From JACKIC01 sp964543795 (GTDB lineage: Bacteria; Planctomycetota; UBA1135; UBA2386): a stretch of DNA of 64,000 bases. Shown here one piece after another: positions 8,976-17,693 of this stretch. Position 1 is the first letter of the stretch. Every line of letters starts with the position of its first letter. The stretch covers positions 1-64,000 of the forward strand of contig CAZIZN010000004.1 in NCBI GenBank assembly GCA_964543795.1, read 5' to 3'. The notes under the pieces are model-generated. The model was not told the DNA's origin, ran no database searches, and saw only the letters and a program-made list of their open reading frames with translations. A program made the position numbers and the translations under genes.

Positions 8976-10205
8976 ATGGCGATCGTTCCCCGCGTCCTGT
9001 TCGTCGGTTTCCTGGCTGCGGCATCGGTCGTGCTGCCCGCGCAGCAGCGGGCGCCGCAGATGCCACCGCCCGTGGACCCCTACACGCAGGCGGGGCCTGC
9101 CGCGATGGCCGCCGCCGGCTACGTGTCGTTCGGACCGTTCCCGTTCGGGAACAACCACGACAGCGCCGAGATCGACGCGCTGCTGCCGCACGAGCCGCTG
9201 TTGTGGATCGAGACCGCCCACTTCCGCATCGGCTGTGCCCTGGCGCCGAGGGAGGTGGGCAAGGACAAGGCCTGGGTGGGCAAGCTGCGCGCAGAGCTCG
9301 AGCAGCTGGCCCAACGCCTGCCGCGCATCGACCCGGACGCAAAACGCCTCGATGGCTGGCTGCGCGCGCACCTCGTGGCGCAGCGGGCCGAACAGGTCTA
9401 CGCCGACGTGCTGCGCCGCCTCGGACGGAGCACCGCGGACTTCGAAGCGCCGACCGGACACGACCCGCGCGCGCCGCGCGCGTTCCGCGGCTTCGGCCCC
9501 TACCTGGGCCTGCCGCAGAAGTTCACCGTGCTGCTCGTGCAGCGGTCCGCGAGCCTCGCCAAGTACACGGCCGCGCACCACGGCTGGGCCAACCGGCGCC
9601 CGACCCGCTTCCACGACCACAAGTTCGGCTGCGCGTTCTTCGGTGCGGCCGAGGAGAGCGACGGCGGCCTGCTCGCCGACGACGAGGCCCTGCGCACGCA
9701 CCTCACGTTCCACGTCGCCCACAACCTCTACACGAGCTACCGGTCGTACGGGCACAACCTGCCGGCCTGGATCGTCAACGGCCTCGCGCACGGCCACGCG
9801 CGGCAGGTCAGCACACGGTTCCCCGTCTACGCCCTCGGGCATGGGCCCGGCAGCGCCCCGAAGGACTACCTGGCGTGGAGCGAGCGCTGGCCGCAGATGC
9901 TGAAGAACGGGCAGTTCGAGGCGCTGCCGACGTTCGTCGAGCGCATGGACGTCGACGCCTACAGCATGGACGACCACCTGCAGTGCTGGGCGCTCGTCGA
10001 CTGGCTCATGGCGGCCCGCCGCAGCGAGACGATGCTGTTCTTCGAACGCATGAAGGACCCGTTCCACGAACGGCTGCGCTTCCCGACCGACGGCGAACTG
10101 TTCCTGCGCCAGCGCGAAGCGATGCGCGAGGCGTTCGGGACCGATGCGGCGGGGCTCGAAGCCGCCTGGCGCACCTACCGGCCCACCAAGGTGGCGAGCC
10201 GCTGA
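8976..10205 (+). CDS. Secreted protein resembling a degenerate gluzincin (peptidase MA-like)
   Basis: The 409-residue protein has a signal peptide ending VVLPAQQ. Around residues 230-275 it reads LTFHVAHNLYTSY and then LPAWIVNGLAHGHA. The layout copies the HExxH ... LPAW(L)xEGLAE core of peptidase-MA-like proteins, but the HExxH glutamate is absent and the downstream E of GLAE is H, so zinc hydrolysis is unlikely. It lies in a run of unrelated secreted genes. It may be a binding protein derived from a peptidase; this is inference from the motif layout. Confidence 0.6.
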   Translation: MAIVPRVLFVGFLAAASVVLPAQQRAPQMPPPVDPYTQAGPAAMAAAGYVSFGPFPFGNNHDSAEIDALLPHEPLLWIETAHFRIGCALAPREVGKDKAWVGKLRAELEQLAQRLPRIDPDAKRLDGWLRAHLVAQRAEQVYADVLRRLGRSTADFEAPTGHDPRAPRAFRGFGPYLGLPQKFTVLLVQRSASLAKYTAAHHGWANRRPTRFHDHKFGCAFFGAAEESDGGLLADDEALRTHLTFHVAHNLYTSYRSYGHNLPAWIVNGLAHGHARQVSTRFPVYALGHGPGSAPKDYLAWSERWPQMLKNGQFEALPTFVERMDVDAYSMDDHLQCWALVDWLMAARRSETMLFFERMKDPFHERLRFPTDGELFLRQREAMREAFGTDAAGLEAAWRTYRPTKVASR

Positions 10206-10306
10206 TCGGCACCGCCGCAGAGCCCGGCGCCGCCTGCTCGGGGTCCGGCCGCGGATCCGCTCCACGCTCTCCGCCCGCTCGCCGCGGATCCACGGTCCTG
10301 CGGCGC

Positions 10307-10510
10307 TCACTCGCCGCGCGGCCACGCCGCGGTGACGACCACGGCGAGCGCCGCGAGCAGCAACGCGCCGATGCGCACCCACGCGAGCACGTGATGGTGT
10401 GGCAGCAGTTCCGTCTCGACCCCCGAGTACCACGCGATCAGCAGTTCGGTCCCGCTCTGCCAGGCGAGCACGAGGGCGAGGCCGACGAACAGCCATTCGA
10501 GCCAGGTCAT
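10307..10510 (-). CDS. Small two-helix membrane protein
   Basis: The 67-residue product has two hydrophobic helices (EWLFVGLALVLAWQSG and WVRIGALLLAALAVVVTAAW) joined by a loop with a histidine cluster (LLPHHH). It fills the interval between two plus-strand genes. There is no family recognition; the even hydrophobic pattern and lack of a competing frame support it. Confidence 0.5.
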   Translation of the reverse strand: MTWLEWLFVGLALVLAWQSGTELLIAWYSGVETELLPHHHVLAWVRIGALLLAALAVVVTAAWPRGE

Positions 10511-10698
10511 CGCCGCAGCCTACGCGGGCGGCGCGCCTGGGCCAGGCGGGTCCAGGAGCGCCGATGGCCGTCGCGCCGCCAACCGACACGCCACGGGGCC
10601 GTTGGCGTGAACCGAGATCCCGGCCGACCGGCGGCCGGGGCCACGCTGGGCCGCGGCGCCGCGCCCGAATACTCTCTCCGGCGACCCGCAGCCCGCGC

Positions 10699-11526
10699 AT
10701 GGCACCTCACGCTCGGTCGTCCCCGTCGTTCGCCACCCAGGCCTTCCTGCTCCTCGCCGCGGGCACGCTCGGCGGCGCGCTCGCCACGCTGCTCGCGCGG
10801 CTCGAGGCGCCAGCGGTCGCGACGCCGCCGGCGCCGCCGGCACCGGCGAACGACGGCCTCGAACCGATCGAACGTCGCCTCGATGCCCTCGAGCAGCGCC
10901 TCGCCGCAGCGGGCCCCGAGACGGTCGCCCGGGCGCTCGCGGAGCCGACCCGCAGCGACGCCGACGCCGATCTGCAGCGCCGCATCGAAGCGCTCGAGCA
11001 GCGCCTCGCCGGCGGCGACACCCCGGTGCTGGCGCCGAGCCCCGGCGCGGGCAGCGGGCCCGGCGGCGCGCCTGCCGGCGAGGACCCTGCAGCTGCCGCC
11101 GCGCGGCAGCAGCGCGAGCAGGCCCGGCAGCGGGAGGACGGCCAACGCACGATCCTCGATCCCAACAGCACGGCCGCCCAGAAGCTCGCGGCATGGTCGA
11201 TGCTGCGCGGCATCCCCGACAGCTACGACGACGCGGTCGTCGCGGCGATGACGGAGATCGGGCTTTCGTCGCCCGATGCCGCCGTACGCGCGAACGTCTG
11301 GCGACAGGCCGACGGCCGCTCGACCCACCCCGCGATGGGCCCTGCGCTGGTGCAGGCGCTGCAGACGGACGGCGAAGCGGAGGTGCGCGCAGAAGCCGCG
11401 GAGACGCTCGAGAACTACGTCGATCTGCCCGGCGTCCGGCAGGCGCTCGAAGCCGCCGCGCAGGGGGATGCGGAAGAGAGCGTGCGCCGCCACGCGGCGA
11501 ACTCACTGCGGCCACAGCGCCGCTGA
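10699..11526 (+). CDS. Membrane-anchored coiled-coil and HEAT-repeat-like protein
   Basis: The 275-residue protein has an N-terminal anchor (FLLLAAGTLGGALATLLA), then two near-identical coiled-coil heptad blocks (IERRLDALEQRLA and RRIEALEQRLAGG), a low-complexity linker, and a C-terminal helical domain of about 110 residues. Repeats such as AAVRANVWRQAD and AEVRAEAAETLENYV match HEAT or PBS-lyase-type repeats. It probably acts as a periplasmic scaffold; no enzyme motif is seen. The ATG at 10699 directly precedes the anchor. Confidence 0.65.
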   Translation: MAPHARSSPSFATQAFLLLAAGTLGGALATLLARLEAPAVATPPAPPAPANDGLEPIERRLDALEQRLAAAGPETVARALAEPTRSDADADLQRRIEALEQRLAGGDTPVLAPSPGAGSGPGGAPAGEDPAAAAARQQREQARQREDGQRTILDPNSTAAQKLAAWSMLRGIPDSYDDAVVAAMTEIGLSSPDAAVRANVWRQADGRSTHPAMGPALVQALQTDGEAEVRAEAAETLENYVDLPGVRQALEAAAQGDAEESVRRHAANSLRPQRR

Positions 11527-11579
11527 GCGCGGCCGCCCGCAGCGGCGTTCCCGCTCACCTGCCCTGGCGGCCCCGGCTC

Positions 11580-12422
11580 TCACCGCGACGCGTCGCGCGG
11601 CCACACCACGACGGCCACGCCGCCGAGCACGAGCAGGCCCGCGGCGACGAGCCGCACGCCGAGCGGTTCGCCGAGCACGAGCACGCCGGCGACGCCCGCG
11701 AGCACCGGCACGAGCAGTTGCACGACCGCGGCCTGCGCCACACCGAGCCCACGCAGCGCGCCGTACCAGACCACGTAGCCGAGGGCCGAGGCCAGTCCAC
11801 CCGAAGCGCACGCCAGCAGGACGCCGGCAGGTTCGGCGCGCAGCGACGCGGCCGCGGGCAGGAGGCACGGCAGCGCCAGGACCGTCGCGCACGCGAAGTT
11901 GCCCGCGGTGCGCCGCACGGGCGCCCTCGCGCCCCGGCCGCGGATCGAGTAGACGCCCCAGGCGACCCCGGCCACGGCCATCAGCAGAGCACCCAGGGGA
12001 TCGGGCGCGGACAGGCCGGGGAAGACCAGGGCGACGAGCCCGGCGAGTGCTGCAAGGAGCCCGCCCCACTGCGCGGGCCGCAGGCGCTGCCCCGATCGCA
12101 CGGCGAACGCGAACATCGTCAGCTGCACCGCGCCGAACAGGATCAGGGCGCCGGTGCCGGCGGACAGCGAGACGTAGGCGAGCGAGAAGGCGATCGCGTA
12201 GGTGAACAGGGCGAGGCCGGACGGCCACGAGCCGCCGCGCGGCCGCGGCTCCACGGGCTCGCCGCTGGCGCGGGCGAGCCACCACAGCACCGCGGCACCG
12301 CTGCCGAGCCGGATCGCCGTGAACGAGACGGGGTCGATCGTGGATCCGGCCAGTGCCGTGCGGCAGAGGATCGAGTTCGCGGCGAACGCGACGAGGGCGG
12401 CCGCGGTCCGCAGGATCGTCAC
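11580..12422 (-). CDS. EamA/DMT-family transporter
   Basis: The 280-residue protein has ten predicted helices in two five-helix halves, as in the drug/metabolite transporter superfamily. Family landmarks are the first helix ending ANSILCRTAL, the SFTAIRLGSGA segment, and the second-half ending VLAGVAGVLVLGEPLGVRL, which is the typical EamA P-x-x-(A/G)...LGE signature. The substrate is unknown. It lies 33 bp downstream of fdsD on the same strand, so it could be co-transcribed with the formate dehydrogenase genes. Confidence 0.85.
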   Translation of the reverse strand: MTILRTAAALVAFAANSILCRTALAGSTIDPVSFTAIRLGSGAAVLWWLARASGEPVEPRPRGGSWPSGLALFTYAIAFSLAYVSLSAGTGALILFGAVQLTMFAFAVRSGQRLRPAQWGGLLAALAGLVALVFPGLSAPDPLGALLMAVAGVAWGVYSIRGRGARAPVRRTAGNFACATVLALPCLLPAAASLRAEPAGVLLACASGGLASALGYVVWYGALRGLGVAQAAVVQLLVPVLAGVAGVLVLGEPLGVRLVAAGLLVLGGVAVVVWPRDASR

Positions 12423-12455
12423 GCGCCGACTCGCGGTCCAGCACGCATGCGCGGG

Positions 12456-12692
12456 CTACCTGCCGACGGGCTCGAGCTTCTGCCGGTGACCGGCGAGCGC
12501 GGCCTTGACGAGTTCGTGCATGCCGTCGGTCCGGCCCGCGTCGAACGCGGCGAAGATCGCCTTGCGCATGCGCGGCTCCCAGAACCGCTGCAGGTGGCTC
12601 GCCACGCCCTCGACGGCGATGGCGCGATCGGGCTCGGCGGCGAAGAACTCGGCGATCTGGTTCGCCATCCTGACGAGCTTGTTCGCGTCCAT
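12456..12692 (-). CDS. fdsD: Formate dehydrogenase subunit delta
   Basis: The 78-residue protein matches the FdsD family: it begins MDANKLVRMANQIAEFF and has the conserved HLQRFWEPRMRKAI block. The delta subunit is associated with the soluble NAD-linked FdsABG enzyme. Its ATG lies 2 bp beyond the fdsA stop codon, so translation is probably coupled. The match to the family is clear over the full length. Confidence 0.9.
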   Translation of the reverse strand: MDANKLVRMANQIAEFFAAEPDRAIAVEGVASHLQRFWEPRMRKAIFAAFDAGRTDGMHELVKAALAGHRQKLEPVGR

Positions 12693-12694
12693 GG

Positions 12695-15577
12695 TCACTT
12701 CGCCGGCTGGTTCTCGGCACGATCGCGATCCGCGCCGGGCAACAGCGACTCCTGCTCCTGGCTGAACGCGTCGAAGCGCGCCTGCCACTCGGACCGGTCG
12801 GCCGTGACCTTCGCGACCTGCACGGCGGTGACCTTGTATTCGGGACAGTTCGTCGCCCAGTCGCTGTTCTCGGTCGTCACGACGTTGGCGCCCGACTCGG
12901 GGTGGTGGAACGTCGTGTACACGACGCCGGGCTGCATGCGTTCGGTCACCACGGCTCGCAGCGCCGTGTCGCCCTTGCGGCTCTGCAGCGACACCATGTC
13001 GCCTTCGCGGATGCCGCGCTGCTCGGCGTCGTGCGGATGGATCTCCAGCACGTCGGCGTCGTGCCAGAGCACGTTCGCGGTGCGCCGCGTCTGCGCGCCG
13101 ACGTTGTATTGCGACAGGATGCGACCCGTGGTGAGCAACAGCGGGAAGCGGCGCGACGTGCGTTCGGGCGTCGCCACGTAGTCGGTGATCATGAAGCGGC
13201 CCTTGCCGCGCACGAACTGCTGCTCGTGCATCGTCGGCGTGCCTTCGGGTGCTGCGTCGTTGCACGGCCACTGGATGCTGCCGAGGCGATCGAGCTTCTC
13301 GTAGGTGACGCCGGTGAACGTCGGCGTCAGCTCGGCGATCTCGGCCATGATCTGGCTCGGATGGTCGTAATGCATCGCGTAGCCGAGCTTCTGTGCCAGC
13401 GCCATCGTGGCCTCCCAGTCGGCCAGGCCGGCGAGCGGCGGCATGACCTTGCGCACGCGGCTGATGCGGCGCTCGGCGTTCGTGAAGGTGCCGTCCTTCT
13501 CGAGGAACGAACTGCCCGGCAGCAGCACGTGCGCGTACTTCGCCGTCTCGTTGAGGAAGATGTCCTGCACGATCAGCATCTCGAGCGACTCGAGGGCCCG
13601 CTGCACGTGCTGCGTGTCCGGATCCGACTGCGCGATGTCCTCCCCCTGCACGTAGAGCCCCTTGAACGAGCCGTCGATCGCGGCGTCGAACATGTTCGGG
13701 ATGCGCAGGCCCGGCTCGTGGTCGATCGTGACGCCCCACTTCCTGCCGAACAGTTCGCGCACGTTCGCATCGCCGACGTGACGGTAGCCGGGCAGTTCGT
13801 GCGGGAACGAGCCCATGTCGCACGACCCCTGCACGTTGTTCTGGCCGCGCAGCGGGTTCACACCGACCCCCTTGCGCCCGATGTTGCCGGTGACCATCGC
13901 CAGGTTGGCGATCGCCATCACGGTCGTGCTGCCCTGGCTGTGCTCGGTGACGCCGAGCCCGTAGTAGATGGCGCCGTTCCCGGCCTTCGCGAACAACCGC
14001 GCGGCGCCGCGGATCTGCGCCGCCGGCACGCCGGTCTCGCTCTCGAGCGCCTCGGGCGAGTTCTTGGGCAGGGCGATGAACGCCTTCCACTTCTCGTACT
14101 CGGCGACGTCGCAGCGCGCGCGCACGTAGTCCTCCCGGGCCAGACCCTCGGTCACGACGACGTGCGCGAGCGCGTTCATCACCGCGACGTTGGTGCCGGG
14201 CCTGAGCTGCAGGTGGAAGTCCGCCTCGACGTGCGGCGTGCGCACGAGGTCGATGCGACGCGGATCGATCACGATCAGGCCCGCACCGCCGTCCGGCTGG
14301 TTGCCGCGCAGCCGCTGCTTCATGCGCGACGCGAACACCGGGTGCCCGTCGGTCGGGTTGGCGCCGATCACGATCACGCAATCGGTGTCGTCGACGCTGT
14401 CGAAGTCCTGCGTGCCGGCCGACTCGCCGAGCGTCGTCTTGAGGCCGTAGCCGGTCGGCGAGTGGCAGACGCGCGCGCAGGTGTCGACGTTGTTGTTGCC
14501 GAACGCGGCGCGCACGAGCTTCTGCACGAGGTAGGTCTCCTCGTTGGTGCAGCGCGAACTCGTGATGCCGCCGACCGCGCCCGTGCCGTACCGCGCCTGG
14601 ATGCGCCGGATCCCGGCCGCGGCGAACGTCAGCGCCTCGTCCCAGCTCACCTCGCGCCACGGATCCGTGATCTTCTCACGGATCATCGGCTTCCTGAGCC
14701 GATCGGGATGCGTGGCGTAACCCCACGCGAAGCGCCCCTTCACGCACGAGTGCCCGTGGTTCGCCTTGCCGTCCTTGTGCGGCACCATGCGCACGACCTC
14801 GGCCCCCTTCATCTCGGCGCGGAACGAACAACCGACCCCGCAGTACGCGCACGTCGTCACCACCGCGTGGTCGGGCTGCCCCTGCTCGGCGATCGACTTC
14901 TCCATCAGCGTCGCGGTGGGGCAGGCCTGCACGCAGGCGCCGCACGACACGCACTCGCTGTTCATGAAGTCGGTCGGCCCGCTGGCGATCTTGCTGCCGA
15001 AGCCGCGGCCCTCGACCGTGAGCGCGAACGTGCCCTGGATCTCGTCGCAGGCCCGCACGCAGCGCGAGCAGACGATGCACTTGGTGGGATCGAACGTGAA
15101 GTAGGGGTTGCTCGTGTCCTTCGCGGCGACGAGGTGGTTCGCGCCCTCGTAGCCGTACCGCACCTCCCGCAGGCCGACCACGCCGGCCATGTCCTGCAGT
15201 TCGCAGTTGCCGTTCGCCGGGCAGGTGAGGCAGTCGAGCGGGTGGTCGCTGATGTAGAGCTCCATCACGGAGCGCCGCAGGTCCGCGAGCTTCCGGCTCT
15301 GCGTCCGGACCTTCATCCCGGGCTCGCACGGCGTCGTGCACGACGCCGGGTAGCCCTTGCGGCCCTCGACCTCGACCACGCAGAGACGGCAGCTGCCGAA
15401 GGCCTCCAGCGAGTCGGTCGCGCAGAGCTTGGGCACCTTGACTCCGGCGTCGACGGCGGCGCGCATCACCGAGGTGCCTGCCGGGACGGTCACGGCCACG
15501 CCGTCGATCTCGACGGTGACCGCGGTCGGGCTGCTGCGAGCGGGAGTGCCGTGGTCGAGGACCTTGTTCGAGTACAT
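12695..15577 (-). CDS. fdsA: NAD-dependent formate dehydrogenase alpha subunit (molybdenum/tungsten)
   Basis: The 960-residue protein oxidises formate to CO2 at a bis-MGD cofactor. In order it shows an N-terminal [2Fe-2S] domain (FGSCRLCVVEVEG), NuoG-like HPLDCLTCPANGNCELQ, two [4Fe-4S] motifs (CIVCSRCVRAC, CVSCGACVQACP), a further cluster motif (CAYCGVGC) and the molybdopterin fold. The active-site residue is cysteine in RVCHSPTGYG, not selenocysteine, although tRNA-Sec is encoded elsewhere in the window. Length equals characterised FdsA proteins. The ATG at 15577 is chosen because the N-terminal [2Fe-2S] fold begins just after it; the open frame further upstream overlaps a divergent gene. 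Confidence 0.95.
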   Translation of the reverse strand: MYSNKVLDHGTPARSSPTAVTVEIDGVAVTVPAGTSVMRAAVDAGVKVPKLCATDSLEAFGSCRLCVVEVEGRKGYPASCTTPCEPGMKVRTQSRKLADLRRSVMELYISDHPLDCLTCPANGNCELQDMAGVVGLREVRYGYEGANHLVAAKDTSNPYFTFDPTKCIVCSRCVRACDEIQGTFALTVEGRGFGSKIASGPTDFMNSECVSCGACVQACPTATLMEKSIAEQGQPDHAVVTTCAYCGVGCSFRAEMKGAEVVRMVPHKDGKANHGHSCVKGRFAWGYATHPDRLRKPMIREKITDPWREVSWDEALTFAAAGIRRIQARYGTGAVGGITSSRCTNEETYLVQKLVRAAFGNNNVDTCARVCHSPTGYGLKTTLGESAGTQDFDSVDDTDCVIVIGANPTDGHPVFASRMKQRLRGNQPDGGAGLIVIDPRRIDLVRTPHVEADFHLQLRPGTNVAVMNALAHVVVTEGLAREDYVRARCDVAEYEKWKAFIALPKNSPEALESETGVPAAQIRGAARLFAKAGNGAIYYGLGVTEHSQGSTTVMAIANLAMVTGNIGRKGVGVNPLRGQNNVQGSCDMGSFPHELPGYRHVGDANVRELFGRKWGVTIDHEPGLRIPNMFDAAIDGSFKGLYVQGEDIAQSDPDTQHVQRALESLEMLIVQDIFLNETAKYAHVLLPGSSFLEKDGTFTNAERRISRVRKVMPPLAGLADWEATMALAQKLGYAMHYDHPSQIMAEIAELTPTFTGVTYEKLDRLGSIQWPCNDAAPEGTPTMHEQQFVRGKGRFMITDYVATPERTSRRFPLLLTTGRILSQYNVGAQTRRTANVLWHDADVLEIHPHDAEQRGIREGDMVSLQSRKGDTALRAVVTERMQPGVVYTTFHHPESGANVVTTENSDWATNCPEYKVTAVQVAKVTADRSEWQARFDAFSQEQESLLPGADRDRAENQPAK

Positions 15578-15691
15578 GTCGCTGCGGGGCGGGTGTGCCG
15601 GCCTCGATTCGAGGGCCCACCACGGTAGGGCCACTCCCCCCTCCACCTCAAGGGGCGCGGCCCACCGTCCTCCCGGCGCGTCGCCACGGAA

Positions 15692-16672
15692 GTGGCGCCC
15701 CCCGCATTGGCGACGGCGCGCCGCCGCAGTATCTCCGTCGCCGTGGCGATCCGCGAACCCACCGACCGCAACCTCGCGCTGGCCGCCATGGCGCTGCGCG
15801 GCGGCCAGCTCGTCGGCATGCCCACCGAGACCGTCTACGGCATCGCTGCGCTCGCCAGCGACCCGGTGGCGGTGGCGCGCACGTTCGCCGCCAAACGCCG
15901 CCCCAGCGACAACCCGCTGATCGTGCACCTCGCCGACCGTGCCGACCTGCCGCGCGTCGCGCGCACCGTGCCGCCCGCCGCCGCGCAGCTCGCCGCCGCA
16001 TTCTGGCCGGGACCGCTGACCCTGGTGCTGCCGCGCCAGCCCACCGTGCTCGAGGCGGTCACCGCCGGCCTCGACACCGTCGCCGTGCGCGTGCCCGCGC
16101 ACCCGGTCGCGCAGCGGCTGCTCGCGCGAGTCGGCGAACCGCTGACGGCGCCGAGCGCCAACACGTTCATGCACCTGTCGCCGACCACGGCGCAGGACAT
16201 CGAGCCCGAGCTCCTGGCGCAGCTCGCGATCGTGCTCGACGGCGGGCCGTGCCGCGTCGGCATCGAGTCGACGGTCGTCGACTGCGTCGGCGAGCCGCGC
16301 GTGCTGCGGCCCGGCGGCGTGCCGCGCGCCGCGCTCGCGCAGCTACTCGGCCACGACGTGCCGCTGGCGCCCCCCGGCGCCCCCCCCGGGCCGCGGCCCG
16401 CTCCCGGCATGTACGCGCGCCACTACGCGCCGACGACACCGCTGCGCCTCGTCGACCGGCTCGGCCCGGACGACACGGGGCTCACGTTCGGCCCGCCGGC
16501 GGGCCCACGGCAGGTGCAGATGCCCGCCGATCCCGAGGGCTACGGCGCCTCGCTCTACCGCGTGCTGCACGCGCTCGATGCCCTGGCGGCGCCGGCGATC
16601 CTGGTCGAGCAGCCACCCGCTACGGCGACCTGGGAGGCGGTGCTCGATCGGCTGCGCAAGGCCGCTGGCTGA
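15692..16672 (+). CDS. L-threonylcarbamoyladenylate synthase (Sua5/YwlC/YrdC family)
   Basis: This enzyme makes threonylcarbamoyl-AMP for t6A37 tRNA modification. The YrdC domain shows GGQLVGMPTETVYGIA, KRRPSDNPLIVH, FWPGPLTLVL, VAVRVPAHP, LTAPSANTF and GIESTVVDC. The extra C-terminal Sua5 domain (PGMYARHYAP onward) makes 326 residues and places it in the longer Sua5 subtype. Start choice is open: a GTG at 15692 follows a weak ggaag, and a second in-frame GTG at 15743 would begin right at the domain (VAIREPTDRN). It interrupts the fds gene set on the opposite strand. Confidence 0.9.
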   Translation: MAPPALATARRRSISVAVAIREPTDRNLALAAMALRGGQLVGMPTETVYGIAALASDPVAVARTFAAKRRPSDNPLIVHLADRADLPRVARTVPPAAAQLAAAFWPGPLTLVLPRQPTVLEAVTAGLDTVAVRVPAHPVAQRLLARVGEPLTAPSANTFMHLSPTTAQDIEPELLAQLAIVLDGGPCRVGIESTVVDCVGEPRVLRPGGVPRAALAQLLGHDVPLAPPGAPPGPRPAPGMYARHYAPTTPLRLVDRLGPDDTGLTFGPPAGPRQVQMPADPEGYGASLYRVLHALDALAAPAILVEQPPATATWEAVLDRLRKAAG

Positions 16673-16796
16673 CCGCATTCCCGGTGCGGCACCAACGGCG
16701 CCGACGACGCATTCGGTACACAGCGGACCCGTTGCGGCTCCCGGTCCCGACGACCTAGAACCGGGGCTGCGTACAGGAACCCTCGTTCAGGAACCC

Positions 16797-17447
16797 ATGA
16801 AGCCCCGATTCCTCCTCCTCGCGTCGACCCTGGCCAGCTTCGCCGCGGCTCAGGACCCTGCCCCCAAGCCCCCCGAACCCCAGAAGCCGAAGGTGCTGAC
16901 CGTCGGCGACACCCTGCCCAAGGGGCTGTCGCTGCGCGCGCTCGACGGCAAGGTGCACACGCTCGACAGCCTGCGCGGCAAGGTCGTCGTGATGCACTTC
17001 TGGTCGACGACCTGTCCCTACGAAGTCGCCGCCGAACCGAAGCTCAACGCACTCGCCGACGAGTTCCGCGCGAAGGACGTCGTCGTGCTCGGCATCGCCG
17101 GCAACGCCGAGGAGATCGGCCCCGTGCCCGACCCCAAGGAGTTCGAGCACGAGGACGCGAGCAAGCGCCCCTACGCCGCCGCGCGCAAGAAGGCCGCCGA
17201 GAGCAAGGTGAACCACACGATCCTCGTCGACCACGGCGGCGACACGCTCGGCAAGCTGCTCGACGCGAAGACCACGCCGCACTGCTTCGTCTTCGACAAG
17301 GAAGGCAAGCTGCGCTACCAGGGTGCGCTCGACGACGACCCGCAGGGCAAGAAGCAGGAACAGACGTTCCGCTACGTGCACAGCGCCGTGACGGCGCTGC
17401 TGGCCGATGAAGCGCCGCCGGTGACGACCACGAAACCCTACGGTTGA
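16797..17447 (+). CDS. Secreted thioredoxin-fold (redoxin) protein, possibly extended by selenocysteine at UGA
   Basis: The 216-residue product has a signal peptide (LLASTLASFAAAQ) and an AhpC/TSA-type redoxin domain: SLRALDGKVHTLDSLRGK, FWSTTCPYE with a single active-site cysteine, and the cis-proline loop TTPHCFVFDKEGK. The reading ends VTTTKPYG followed by UGA (17445-17447). As recalled from this family, homologues commonly continue G-C-x-(V/I)-K-(Y/W/F). Here the codons after UGA read R-T-K-F and run to a second stop at 17487-17489, so the UGA falls where the C-terminal cysteine would be. With a hairpin after the UGA and selC in the window, UGA may encode selenocysteine, giving a product ending at 17489. 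Confidence 0.85.
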   Translation: MKPRFLLLASTLASFAAAQDPAPKPPEPQKPKVLTVGDTLPKGLSLRALDGKVHTLDSLRGKVVVMHFWSTTCPYEVAAEPKLNALADEFRAKDVVVLGIAGNAEEIGPVPDPKEFEHEDASKRPYAAARKKAAESKVNHTILVDHGGDTLGKLLDAKTTPHCFVFDKEGKLRYQGALDDDPQGKKQEQTFRYVHSAVTALLADEAPPVTTTKPYG

Positions 17448-17480
17448 CGCACGAAGTTCGCGCCCCGTGCGGGCCGCGGC
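17448..17480 (+). promoter_or_regulatory. SECIS-like hairpin directly after the redoxin UGA
   Basis: Ten bases after the UGA a stem forms between 17458-17466 and 17471-17479, with eight canonical or G-U pairs and one C-C mismatch. It closes a GTGC tetraloop at 17467-17470, about 20 bases from the UGA. Bacterial SECIS elements sit at this distance and carry a G near the start of the apical loop. High GC makes chance hairpins common, so this is suggestive only. Confidence 0.4.
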
Positions 17481-17511
17481 AACCGCTGAAGATCGCAGGC
17501 CGGAACGAACC

Positions 17512-17549
17512 GCGCGCCGCCGCCCCGGAGCACCGGGACGGCGGCGCGC
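17512..17549. terminator. Strong inverted repeat between convergent genes
   Basis: An 11-bp perfect stem (GCGCGCCGCCG with its complement) holds a further CCGG/CCGG pairing inside. It lies between the redoxin gene (+) and fdsB (-). There is no T tract on either side, so it is at best a Rho-assisted or bidirectional terminator. Confidence 0.4.
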
Positions 17550-17592
17550 TCTGCTTGGGGGCCGCGCACGCGAGGGTGCGCAGCCGGCGGGC

Positions 17593-17688
17593 TCACAGGT
17601 TGCCGATGCGCAGATCGACGCCGTTCGACGCGAGCGCGCCGAGCGTGGTCAGCCCCGCCGCCGGGTCGTAGACGACGGACTGCGCGGC
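17593..17688 (-). pseudogene. Remnant of a secreted-protein C-terminal domain
   Basis: Reading on the minus strand from just after the fdsB stop, a 31-codon stretch ends SNGVDLRIGNL. This closely resembles the C-terminal ends of the secreted proteins here (SNGLTLTVQ, SNGVRLIIP). No start codon or upstream domain accompanies it. It is most simply the 3' stub of a lost gene downstream of fdsB. Confidence 0.3.
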
Positions 17689-17693
17689 CCGGT

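Noticed and set aside
12902..15628. Long plus-strand open frame (about 900 codons) opposite fdsA
   Set aside because: It is the GC-rich antisense shadow of fdsA; its translation is His/Arg/Val-rich with no domain, whereas fdsA matches its family end to end.
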